Source: Deltaproteobacteria bacterium (lineage in GTDB: Bacteria; Desulfobacterota; Desulfobulbia; Desulfobulbales; Desulfobulbaceae). Taken from it: 33,003 bases of DNA. The stretch is from contig JAADIK010000065.1 in NCBI GenBank assembly GCA_013151365.1, positions 1-33,003 of the forward strand, read 5' to 3'. The first letter of the stretch is position 1. Every line of letters starts with the position of its first letter. Below the pieces are notes generated by a model. The model saw only the letters and a program-made list of their open reading frames with translations, did no database searches and was not told the DNA's origin. Below are positions 1 through 6,893 of the stretch, piece by piece. The position numbers and the translations under genes were made by a program.

Positions 1-547
1 ACTGCGGCTTGACCAGGACGACCATCCGGACCGGGCCGTGAAACAGGCTGCACAGTGGCTCAAGCAGCAGGTTAAGAGATATAAACGAGGCGTCAATCAC
101 CGCCAGGTCAAGTGATTCCGGAATCTGCTCTCCGGTCAGAAACCGCGCATTGGTCCGTTCAAGGACCACAACCCGTTCGTCTTGCCGGAGCTTCCAGGCA
201 AGCACGCCGTAGCCGACATCCACGCAGTAGACCCGCCGCGCCCCGCGCTGCAGCAGGCAATCGGTAAAGCCGCCGGTTGAGCAGCCGATATCGGCGCAGA
301 TCAACCCGGCCGGATCCAGGGCGAATTCCCGTAATCCGGCGGCGAGTTTGCCGCCGCCCCGGCTGACATAGGCCTGCTTTTTTTTCAGTTCCAGGGAGCA
401 GTCCACACCGTAGCGGCTGCCGGCCTTGGCACCGGGCAAACCGTTCACCAACACCGCGCCCGCGCCGATCAACGCCTGGGCCGCGGCCGTGTCTTCGGCC
501 AGCCCTCTGGCTACCAGCAACCCGTCAAGTCTCTTCTTTATCGACAA
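1..547 (-). CDS. tlyA: TlyA family rRNA 2'-O-methyltransferase (3' end cut by window edge)
   Basis: Reading the complement from 547 downwards gives an open frame that runs off the window at base 1, so the C-terminus is missing. The N-terminus (KKRLDGLLVARGLAED) is an S4 RNA-binding domain, followed by the TlyA signature SRGGGKL and a Rossmann SAM-binding loop DIGCSTGGFTDCLL, then VIDASFISL. TlyA proteins methylate the 2'-O of cytidines in 16S/23S rRNA and were first named haemolysins. No ATG is available near the domain start. I chose the TTG at 545-547 because AGAGAGGCGG lies about ten bases upstream and the protein then begins MSIKKRLD, as is usual. A second TTG at 578-580 has a ribosome-binding-like AAGAG too close to it. 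It lies downstream of and in the same orientation as the tol operon, separated by a repeat. The family call is firm; the start is less sure. Confidence 0.88.
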   Translation of the reverse strand, partial: MSIKKRLDGLLVARGLAEDTAAAQALIGAGAVLVNGLPGAKAGSRYGVDCSLELKKKQAYVSRGGGKLAAGLREFALDPAGLICADIGCSTGGFTDCLLQRGARRVYCVDVGYGVLAWKLRQDERVVVLERTNARFLTGEQIPESLDLAVIDASFISLNLLLEPLCSLFHGPVRMVVLVKPQ

Positions 548-681
548 AACTCTGAAATCCGCCTCTCTCGTTACGCGCAAACTCTTTATTGCATTATTGC
601 TAAATAAACGTATTTGCCGGTCTTCACCGCGCCGCCCTGCGGTCCGCCCGATAACGGCACATCTGCTGCGTTGGCAACTCT

Positions 682-753
682 TTGATATCACACCGGGATA
701 ATCAACATCGTTGCCGCCTTGCATCTGCACCGTTCTCGAACGCTCACGGATTC
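682..753 (+). repeat. Dispersed ~70-bp repeat, copy 1
   Basis: This copy begins TTGATATCACACC, continues through GTTGCCGCCTTGCATC and ends in an imperfect inverted repeat, GCACCGTTCTCGAACG then CTCACGGATTC. Near-identical full copies lie at 9663-9734 and 20453-20523, and the hairpin core alone at 4600-4633. The stem can be drawn as ATCYG/CGGAT outside and CGTTC/GAACG inside, with unpaired bases between. It sits five bases beyond the cpoB stop codon, between cpoB and tlyA. No T-run follows, so it is not a canonical intrinsic terminator. A REP-like element is the best description. Confidence 0.85.
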
Positions 754-758
754 AGGTC

Positions 759-1754
759 TTACTGCATACTGTTCAGATGTTGCCTGGCCGTCGCGGCCTC
801 CGGGCTTTTCGGATATTCCGCCAGCAATTTCTTGTAGATGATTTTTGCCGTTTCACGGTCAGTGAGCTTTTCAAAGGAGATGCCCTGCTTCAACAGCGCT
901 GTCGGAGTCCGCCGGTTTTTGGCATGATTCGAAATAACCTTCTGATAGTCCAGGATCGCCAGGTCATACTCGCCCTGCGCGAAGAGACATTCACCCATGA
1001 AAAAAAGCGTTTCCGCCGCCTTGTCACCTTTGGGATGGCCGGCGAGCACCTGTTCAAAGGTCTTGTAGGCATCCGCATACTTCTTGGCCTGGTATTGCTT
1101 CATGGCCCGGCTGAACAGGTCGATTCCGCGCACCGGCGGCGAGGTCGCGGATGCTGCATTCTTGCGCGGCAAATTCTTTGCGGTTGACGAAACGGCGGCC
1201 GGCGCGGCCTTGCGCCGCCCCGTAACCTTGACTTTCCGCCCGGTCGGCATGATATTGACAACGCCGCTGGCCGCGGTCGCCGCCATAACCGTCCGCTGTC
1301 TTGCTTCTTCCGCCCGCCGGGCCGCCGCCTGCGCCCGTTTCTCGGCCTCTCGAATCCTGGCCTGGCTCAGTTTGCCGACCTTGAAGGCCAGGCGGTCAAG
1401 CCGGTCCTCGATGAGCTTGAAGCGCTGTTGGTTTGCCGCCTGGTATTTTTCAACCGTTGACTGCAGGGCGGCCAGGTTTTCCTTTGACTGTTCCCGGAAC
1501 AGAGTCTCCTGGTGAGCGTTTTCCTCCAGCGAGCCACGCAGTTGTAACACATCATTCTGCACCGCTTCGATCCGGCTGAGGGAACCGGCCTGCCGTTTCT
1601 GTATCTTACTCACGGTCGTACTCTTGATATCCTCTACCTTCTGGTTGACCGCCCGGAGCTGATAACTTAAATTTTGCACCGCATCCTGGGTCGCACACTG
1701 GCAGAGCAAAAAAACAGAACAACCCGCAACAACCAGATTCCTTATACGTTTCAT
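759..1754 (-). CDS. cpoB: Cell division coordinator CpoB/YbgF: lipoprotein-like coiled-coil and TPR protein
   Basis: CpoB (YbgF) links the Tol system to peptidoglycan synthesis at the division site and works in the periplasm. The ATG at 1752-1754 is preferred over the longer frame from 1868: it follows AAGGGG at good spacing and starts a clear signal sequence (MKRIRNLVVAGCSVFLLC) with a cysteine at the cleavage region, although Q at -1 makes the lipobox atypical. Then come a coiled coil (about residues 25-150), an Ala/Arg/Lys-rich linker, and C-terminal TPR repeats starting near GIDLFSRAMKQYQAKKYADA and ending YPKSPEAATARQHL. The length of 331 residues is somewhat longer than E. coli CpoB. 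It is the last gene of the tol cluster, 92 bases after tolB. The gene normally found between them in many Proteobacteria, pal, is absent. Confidence 0.86.
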   Translation of the reverse strand: MKRIRNLVVAGCSVFLLCQCATQDAVQNLSYQLRAVNQKVEDIKSTTVSKIQKRQAGSLSRIEAVQNDVLQLRGSLEENAHQETLFREQSKENLAALQSTVEKYQAANQQRFKLIEDRLDRLAFKVGKLSQARIREAEKRAQAAARRAEEARQRTVMAATAASGVVNIMPTGRKVKVTGRRKAAPAAVSSTAKNLPRKNAASATSPPVRGIDLFSRAMKQYQAKKYADAYKTFEQVLAGHPKGDKAAETLFFMGECLFAQGEYDLAILDYQKVISNHAKNRRTPTALLKQGISFEKLTDRETAKIIYKKLLAEYPKSPEAATARQHLNSMQ

Positions 1755-1846
1755 TGACGCCCCTTTTTTCAAGTCCTTGCTTATCATGTTTTGAATATCA
1801 AGAAAACAACCGTGTTTCTGTTTTTGCCTCACTCGCGCCGGCCGCT

Positions 1847-3190
1847 TCATTTCGGTCGGCAGGACCACTGCGGATACGACTGATTGCCCTTCAGGTGAAA
1901 CAAAACCCGCAGTCCCCGGCCGTCCGCAAAAATCGCATACAACTGCTGTTTATTACCCAGGCGCCGGGAAAGAGCTATCTGTTTGCCGTCCGGCGACCAG
2001 GTCGGTGATTCGAATTCGCCCGGGCCGGAAGTCACCTGCCGGGGCGGCGAGGTGCCGGCCGGATCGATGGTGAAAATCTGGTGATGACCATTTATGCGAC
2101 CGGTATAGGCTATCAGGTCCCCTTTCGGCGACCAGCAGGGTTCCGTGTTTTCATTGCCCTGAAAGGTGAGACGCCGCGTCCGGTGGTTTTTCATATCCAT
2201 GATATATATCTGCGGAGTACCGCTGCGGTCGGAGACAAAGGCGATGGATTTGCCGTCCGGCGCCCAGGTCGCGGACACATTGATTCCGGCCCGGGAGGTA
2301 AGACGTTTGAGAATCCGGCCCTGCCGATCGATAATATAGAGATCCGGGTTGCCGTCCTTGCTGAGCGTCACGATCATGGTCTTGCCGTCCGGCGCCCAGG
2401 CCGGTGCCAGGTTCATTCCCCGGCGGCGGGAGATGGCCCTGGTGATCTTGTTCTGTGACAGATCGGTAACATACAGGTTCTGGTTGCCCGTGTGGTAGGA
2501 GGAATAGGCCAGGTAGCGGCCGTCCGGAGAAAAACGCGGCGAAACGACAAGATGACGATTACGGGTCACCTGGCGCAGCTTCAGGCCGAGGACATCGCTG
2601 ATATACGCTTCCTTGTAGCCGGTCGCATCGGAGATAAAGGCTATCCTGGTTCGGCTGATCCCCGGCTCGCCGGTGAATTCCTTGATCAGGGAATCGCACA
2701 GCATGAGGACCATTTCGTCCTGTTGCTTGACCGAGCCCCGATAGCGGCGGCCGACAAGCATCTTGTTCTGGGTCACGTCGAGGAGCCGCCCCTCTATCAT
2801 CATGCCGGAGGCCGTGGTTTCATAGCGCCCCAGGATTACATAATCGACCCCGAGAGATTTCCAGTCGGCGTCCTGCCGGCCCCCGTAGCGCTCGGGGGCC
2901 AGGATCTTGATAAAACCATGAAATTGCAGAGCGCGGGCCAGGAGTTTGGCCATGGCCCGGCCCCTGGCCTGATCCTGGCCGGGCGCCGACGAATTGGCAA
3001 ACCAGGGTACCGCCACCATGACTTTACGCATGTTCGAGGCCGTAAGGTCAAGATACACCACCTCGGCCCGGGCAGAAAGGACGCTGCCGAAAATGAGCAG
3101 CAAAAGACAGAAAGCCGTGCCGATTTGAATCGTCAGCCGACGGTGCAGTTGCATGGACAGGCAATGTGCTGGTTTCATATCATGACTCAT
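1847..3190 (-). CDS. tolB: Tol-Pal system periplasmic beta-propeller protein TolB
   Basis: TolB is the periplasmic propeller that exchanges between TolA and Pal in the envelope-constriction machinery. The sequence opens with a signal peptide (hydrophobic stretch IGTAFCLLLLIFGSVL, cleavage after SARA), then the N-terminal alpha/beta domain, which includes LGVDYVILGRYE. At least five PD40 propeller repeats follow, with signatures SPRFSPDGRYLAYSS, APAWAPDGK, SATWAPDGKSIAFVS, EPCWSPKGD and SPTWSPDGKQIALS. The C-terminus YPQWSCRPK closes the last blade. The length of 447 residues is normal. The start is not certain: ATGs at 3190, 3178 and 3154 are all in frame ahead of the hydrophobic core, and none has a strong Shine-Dalgarno sequence. 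The gene starts 18 bases after the tolA stop and is probably translated from the same transcript. Confidence 0.95.
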   Translation of the reverse strand: MSHDMKPAHCLSMQLHRRLTIQIGTAFCLLLLIFGSVLSARAEVVYLDLTASNMRKVMVAVPWFANSSAPGQDQARGRAMAKLLARALQFHGFIKILAPERYGGRQDADWKSLGVDYVILGRYETTASGMMIEGRLLDVTQNKMLVGRRYRGSVKQQDEMVLMLCDSLIKEFTGEPGISRTRIAFISDATGYKEAYISDVLGLKLRQVTRNRHLVVSPRFSPDGRYLAYSSYHTGNQNLYVTDLSQNKITRAISRRRGMNLAPAWAPDGKTMIVTLSKDGNPDLYIIDRQGRILKRLTSRAGINVSATWAPDGKSIAFVSDRSGTPQIYIMDMKNHRTRRLTFQGNENTEPCWSPKGDLIAYTGRINGHHQIFTIDPAGTSPPRQVTSGPGEFESPTWSPDGKQIALSRRLGNKQQLYAIFADGRGLRVLFHLKGNQSYPQWSCRPK

Positions 3191-3208
3191 ATATCAAAGA
3201 GAGATCAA

Positions 3209-4111
3209 CTAATTGGCGGTAACAAGTTCTCCCGGCCTGAAACGGAGACCGACCTCAATGGATTTCTGCTGCATGAGGGGGGGGAAGCGCGGCATGGGGA
3301 CAACGCTCTGGATCGTTTTCATAACAAATTGATCAAAAAAAGGATCATTGGATTTTTTTTCAATATACGTATTGGTGACCGTCCCGTCCCTGCGGATGGT
3401 CAGGATAACAACCATCTCGAGTCCATGCCGCCATTGGCGCATATCGGGCAGAACCCATAATTGCCGGATTTTATTATCGAGAGAGGCCAGGTACTGCTGA
3501 AAGACGATTGATTGAATCTGTTTGCTCCCGGCAGACGCTTGGCGGGGCTGATTGTTCTCCAGTGCTCCCTGGTCGCGGATCATGTCGGCCAGGGCCTTCC
3601 GGGCATTGATCGCATCCCGCTCCGCCAGTTTTTCGTCGCGCCGGGCGGCGGCCAGGGCCTTTTCCCGCGCCCTTTTTTCCTGTTGCCGCCGGTGTTCTTC
3701 GAGCCGCCTGTTATCCACGGCTACCTTGATTTTTCTGCTTCGAGGACGCAGGGAGATCGGCTTCGCCGGCAGGGCGTTGATCGATACCTTCTTTGCCGGC
3801 TGCCGCCTGGCCACCTGGATTTTCGCCTTGACCTTTTTTGCCCTGGCAACAGGTTTCGCTCGTTTTTCCGGGACCGGCCGCGGGGGCGGCGGCTGGGCCT
3901 TCGCCGGCCGGTTCGCGGCAAGCCTGGGCAGGGAAACGAGATTGACCGTGATCACCTCGTTGAGCAGGGGGCGCCGGTGGATCAATGACGGCAAGGTGGC
4001 GGACAGGGCAAAAACGACAATATGAAAGATTACGGCCAGGCCGACGGGCCAGAGCCATCTTCGATCAGCGTCCTTTTGCCGCAGGAAAAATGCCGTATCG
4101 CTGAGAGTCAC
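3209..4111 (-). CDS. tolA: TolA/TonB-type energy-transducing envelope protein
   Basis: TolA spans the periplasm and couples the TolQR proton channel to TolB/Pal. Visible parts, in order, are a short cytoplasmic N-terminus; one membrane segment (WLWPVGLAVIFHIVVFALSA, about residues 19-40); a Pro-rich and Lys/Arg/Ala-rich linker (PPPPRPVPEKRAKP onwards); a charged helical stretch with RREEK-type repeats (about 130-180); and a C-terminal TolA/TonB domain (about 205-300) containing LEMVVILTIRRDGTVTN and PMPRFPP. At 300 residues it is shorter than E. coli TolA because the helical rod is short. It lies 21 bases after tolR and 18 before tolB. The position between tolR and tolB makes TolA more likely than TonB. 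Confidence 0.9.
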   Translation of the reverse strand: MTLSDTAFFLRQKDADRRWLWPVGLAVIFHIVVFALSATLPSLIHRRPLLNEVITVNLVSLPRLAANRPAKAQPPPPRPVPEKRAKPVARAKKVKAKIQVARRQPAKKVSINALPAKPISLRPRSRKIKVAVDNRRLEEHRRQQEKRAREKALAAARRDEKLAERDAINARKALADMIRDQGALENNQPRQASAGSKQIQSIVFQQYLASLDNKIRQLWVLPDMRQWRHGLEMVVILTIRRDGTVTNTYIEKKSNDPFFDQFVMKTIQSVVPMPRFPPLMQQKSIEVGLRFRPGELVTAN

Positions 4112-4132
4112 CGCTTCCAGTGCCGGATCCCC

Positions 4133-4552
4133 CTATCGCTCTTTATCGAACGGTTGCGTAATCATGCCCAGTTTTGCAAATCCCGCCTGCTTGATATCGG
4201 TCATAATGGCGACAACCAGGCCGTAGGGCACAGCTTTATCGGCACGCAGGTAGACCGGGCGCTTCTTTTCTCCGGCAGCCATGGCGCCGAGCTGCTGCCT
4301 GAGAAGCGCCGAACTGACTCTGACCTTGCCGAGATAGATGACCCCGTCCTTATCCAGCGTAACAATAAGCGGTTCAGTCTGTTGGCGTAAGGTCTTGGCC
4401 GTTGTCTCGGGCAGGGCGACCTCCAGGCCGTGGGTCATCATCGGTGCGGTTACCATGAAAATAATCAGCAGGACCAGCATGACATCAACCAGCGGTGTCA
4501 CGTTGATCTCGGCCATCAGAGTTTTCCGGCATTTACCTCCCATCGGCCCCAT
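4133..4552 (-). CDS. tolR: TolR/ExbD family proton-channel subunit
   Basis: TolR pairs with TolQ to form the inner-membrane proton channel that energises TolA. The motif AEINVTPLVDVMLVLLIIF contains the membrane helix with the essential Asp of the family (the D in LVDVML, residue 23). It is followed by a periplasmic domain with VTLDKDGVIYL, VYLRADKAVPYG and VAIMTDIKQAG. The length of 139 residues is normal. The chosen ATG at 4550-4552 has AAAGG about ten bases upstream; an internal ATG twelve codons later starts just before AEINVTP but lacks a ribosome-binding site. The gap to tolQ upstream is 95 bases, unusually large for this pair, and holds a repeat element. Confidence 0.93.
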   Translation of the reverse strand: MGPMGGKCRKTLMAEINVTPLVDVMLVLLIIFMVTAPMMTHGLEVALPETTAKTLRQQTEPLIVTLDKDGVIYLGKVRVSSALLRQQLGAMAAGEKKRPVYLRADKAVPYGLVVAIMTDIKQAGFAKLGMITQPFDKER

Positions 4553-4599
4553 TTCGCTAACCTTTTCGCCTCTTGTTGAATTTTTTTGTTTTTACCTTG

Positions 4600-4633
4600 T
4601 ATCCGTGAGCGTTCGAGAACGGTGCGGATGCAG
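4600..4633 (-). repeat. Dispersed repeat, copy 2: hairpin core only, inside the tol operon
   Basis: On the complement this reads TGCATCCGCACCGTTCTC then GAACGCTCACGGAT, the same hairpin end seen at 682-753 and 20453-20523, but the remaining ~40 bases of the element are missing. It lies between the tolQ stop (4648) and the tolR start (4552). A hairpin here could alter transcript stability or the tolQ:tolR ratio; that is an inference. Confidence 0.8.
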
Positions 4634-4647
4634 ATTTTTGTAACTGT

Positions 4648-5346
4648 TCACTGCGCCCGGGTCAGGATATCGCGTTCAATAAGATTGAGAAAATCCGTTG
4701 AAAAGTGCTCGATATCCGAGTCGAATTCGGACAGTTTATTGGCAAAAAAATTATAAGAGATAACCGCGGGAATGGCAACCGCCAAACCGGCGGCAGTGGC
4801 GACAAGGGCCTCCGAAATGCCCGGCGCCACAACGGCAAGTGACGCCGAGCCCCGCATGCCGATGTCCTGAAATGATGACATGATGCCCCAGACGGTGCCG
4901 AACAGGCCGATAAAGGGAGCGGCGCTGCCGGTGGTGGCCAGGAAAGGCAGCGAGCGGCCCAGCCGGTCGATCTCGAAAATATGGGCCTTGCGCAGGGACC
5001 GCTTCAGGTTGTCAAGCGTGGCCAGCTGCATATCCAGGGTCTCCCGCTCGGGTTCCTGATGTTCCCGGGCGGTGCTGAGTTTTTTCAACTCGTGAAAACC
5101 GGAGACAAAAACCGCGGCCTCGGGGCTGAGAGTATATTCCTTGGCCGAATCGTACGCCTCGTTGAGAGTCTTGCTGGCCCAGAATCGATCGAGGAACTCC
5201 TCCGAATTCTGCCGCACCCGCCTGAACATCAGCTGCTTCATGATAATGATACTCCAGGAAACAACGGAAAAGAACAGCAGGATCAGCATGACGGTCTTGA
5301 CCATAAGACCGGTATGGATCATCATCGCAACAAGAGAGACATTCAC
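4648..5346 (-). CDS. tolQ: TolQ/ExbB family proton-channel subunit
   Basis: TolQ is the multi-pass inner-membrane subunit that, with TolR, uses the proton-motive force to drive TolA. The N-terminal membrane helix covers MVKTVMLILLFFSVVSWSIII (about residues 15-36). A cytoplasmic loop follows, then the conserved two-helix region with FLATTGSAAPFIGLFGTVWGIM and GISEALVATAAGLAVAIPAVISYN, both signatures of the ExbB/TolQ/MotA family. The length of 232 residues is typical of TolQ. It is the first gene of the minus-strand tol operon, and the 510-base divergent region upstream (5347-5856) should carry its promoter. TolQ is preferred over ExbB because tolR, tolA, tolB and cpoB follow. Confidence 0.94.
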   Translation of the reverse strand: MNVSLVAMMIHTGLMVKTVMLILLFFSVVSWSIIIMKQLMFRRVRQNSEEFLDRFWASKTLNEAYDSAKEYTLSPEAAVFVSGFHELKKLSTAREHQEPERETLDMQLATLDNLKRSLRKAHIFEIDRLGRSLPFLATTGSAAPFIGLFGTVWGIMSSFQDIGMRGSASLAVVAPGISEALVATAAGLAVAIPAVISYNFFANKLSEFDSDIEHFSTDFLNLIERDILTRAQ

Positions 5347-5856
5347 GGGGCGGGTTCCTTTTTCACCATTGGTTATTCACATCAGGGTAGAGGGGCATGG
5401 CCAGGGGCCGGCCCGACTTATTTCACTCCTCGCCGGATGGAGGTCGACCTCTCTACGCTTCAGGCTCATTTTGTCAGAGGCCGAAACAGGACCTTCACGC
5501 CCGCTCATCGTGCAGGCGTGAAGCCGGGCAATCGTGTCAACGGCCTGTCGGTCAGGCGAAATCGCCGCGGTACAGACAATGAAGACCTCAATGAGGGAAG
5601 CTCCCGGCAAACGACAATCATTCTTTTCGTCCGTCCGGGGTTTTTCTCCGGGGGTTTCGGGAAAGATACCGGAACGGCATCCATCGCTGCTTAATTTTTC
5701 ACAAAAATACGATAACTGAAAATTATAATTCTGTCGACCTTGTTTTACAGATAGTGTACTTATTTTATCCATATAAAAGGACAGGGCCGACCCCGGTTGC
5801 CGTCCCGTTGACGGTTGAGAATTCAACAATGATATCAGTGAGTATGGAGAGCGAAC
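5347..5856. other. Divergent intergenic region between tolQ and the TrxB-like gene
   Basis: This 510-base stretch separates the minus-strand tol operon from the plus-strand flavoprotein gene. A minus-strand frame crosses most of it, but it has no recognisable domain and runs into the neighbouring gene, so I do not call it. A short hairpin-like motif at 5653-5670 (GGTTTC...GATACC) resembles one at 23544-23562. The portion 5690-5790 is AT-rich, suitable for promoters in both directions. I recognise no riboswitch. Confidence 0.5.
5808..5835 (+). promoter_or_regulatory. Possible sigma70 promoter for the TrxB-like gene
   Basis: TTGACG (5808-5813) and TGATAT (5830-5835) are separated by 16 bases, a fair match to -35/-10 elements. 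Transcription would start near 5842, leaving a very short leader that contains the ribosome-binding site GGAGAG (5846-5851) before the ATG at 5857. Such a short leader is a reason for caution. Confidence 0.3.
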
Positions 5857-6789
5857 ATGACAGAGAGGATCTATGACGTCGTTATTATCGGTGCCGGCGC
5901 GGCCGGTATTCAGGCGGCCATCCATGCGTCAAGAAAAAAAACAGATGTCCTGATGCTCGGACGCATTGAAAGCAGCGCCCTGTATACGGCCCATATTGAA
6001 AACTATGCCTTTCTCGACGGCGTCCGGGCCGGCCGGGACCTGCTGGAGACAGGCCTTGGCCAGGTGAAAAAATTCGGCGCCGAGGTTTCTCCCGAAGATG
6101 TCCTGCTCATCGCCCCGCAAGACGAGCAGGACGGCCTGTTTCGACTCGAATTGGAAAGCGGCGGCAAGGTCGCCGCCCGGACGATTATCTTTGCCATGGG
6201 CGTGGCCAAGAAGAAACTCGGCGTCCCCGGGGAAAAGGAGTTTGCCGGCCGGGGCGTCAGTTACTGCGTGGACTGCGATGCCAATTTTTACCGGGGCGCC
6301 AGGGTGGCGGTGGCCGGAAACCGCAGTGCGGCGGTGGACGGCGCCCTGACCTTGCTGGGCTATGCCGATAAGGTTTATTTGATCGCCAGGGAACTTGATA
6401 TTTCAGCGAATCTGATGAAACGCCTGCGGGAAAGCGCTGTTGAAATTATCGAAAAAAACTGGATCAAGGCCATTGAGGGTGAAAATGCGGCCACTACCGT
6501 TCGGCTTGAAAACGGCGATAGCCTGGACGTTGACGGCGTCTTCATCGAACTCGGCTCCAAAGGCGCCCTTGAGCTGGCCACCCAGGTCGGGGTTCAGCTT
6601 GACATGGAAACTTTTAAATATATTGATACCAACCGCCGGCAGGAGACCAATATCCCCGGCATCTACGCGGCCGGTGACATTGCCGGCCCTCCCTTCCAGA
6701 TGGCCAAGGCGGTCGGTGAAGGCTGTGTTGCCGGCATGGCGGCGGCAACCTATGCCGGAAAACTGAAAAGGCGGAAGTCGCAGACCTGA
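5857..6789 (+). CDS. Thioredoxin-reductase-like flavoprotein with CxxC but without a clear NADPH site
   Basis: This is a two-dinucleotide-fold flavoprotein of the TrxB/AhpF family. The FAD-binding motif GAGAAG is at residues 12-17, the redox-active pair C137-V-D-C140 sits in SYCVDCDANFY where TrxB has CATC, and the C-terminal FAD motif is IPGIYAAGDIAGPP. The length of 310 residues matches TrxB. The second Rossmann segment reads VAVAGNRSAAVDGAL and VYLIARELDISANLM. The usual GGGxSA and HRRxxxR residues that hold NADPH are not there. It may therefore take electrons from a different donor, as the ferredoxin-dependent flavin thioredoxin reductases do, or act on an unusual substrate. GGAGAG precedes the ATG at proper distance. 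It is followed by a P-type ATPase gene after a 104-base gap with a possible terminator. Family confidence is high; the electron donor is unknown. Confidence 0.85.
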   Translation: MTERIYDVVIIGAGAAGIQAAIHASRKKTDVLMLGRIESSALYTAHIENYAFLDGVRAGRDLLETGLGQVKKFGAEVSPEDVLLIAPQDEQDGLFRLELESGGKVAARTIIFAMGVAKKKLGVPGEKEFAGRGVSYCVDCDANFYRGARVAVAGNRSAAVDGALTLLGYADKVYLIARELDISANLMKRLRESAVEIIEKNWIKAIEGENAATTVRLENGDSLDVDGVFIELGSKGALELATQVGVQLDMETFKYIDTNRRQETNIPGIYAAGDIAGPPFQMAKAVGEGCVAGMAAATYAGKLKRRKSQT

Positions 6790-6838
6790 TCCGACCGTTT
6801 TCCCGTAGCCATCAGCGGCCGAACCGCCGTGGGAGTGT

Positions 6839-6881
6839 GGGGACGTGGAGCGTTGAAGCACCGCCGTCCCCCCTTCTTTTT
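6839..6881 (+). terminator. Possible intrinsic terminator or attenuator hairpin
   Basis: GGGGACGTG (6839-6847) can pair with CAC...CGTCCCC (6859-6871) around a GAGCGTTGAAG loop with a small bulge, followed by CTTCTTTTT. It lies between the flavoprotein stop (6789) and the ATPase start (6894), so it could end the first transcript or moderate read-through. The stem is imperfect. Confidence 0.4.
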
Positions 6882-6893
6882 CGGAGCAAATTC

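Noticed and set aside
682..753. Repeat copy 1 as an intrinsic terminator of cpoB
   Set aside because: The stem is imperfect, no T-run follows in the cpoB direction, and the same sequence occurs in other contexts, including within an operon.
5377..5925. A 182-codon minus-strand open frame in the tolQ divergent region
   Set aside because: It has no recognisable domain, overlaps the start of the flavoprotein gene and its composition looks like translated intergenic DNA.
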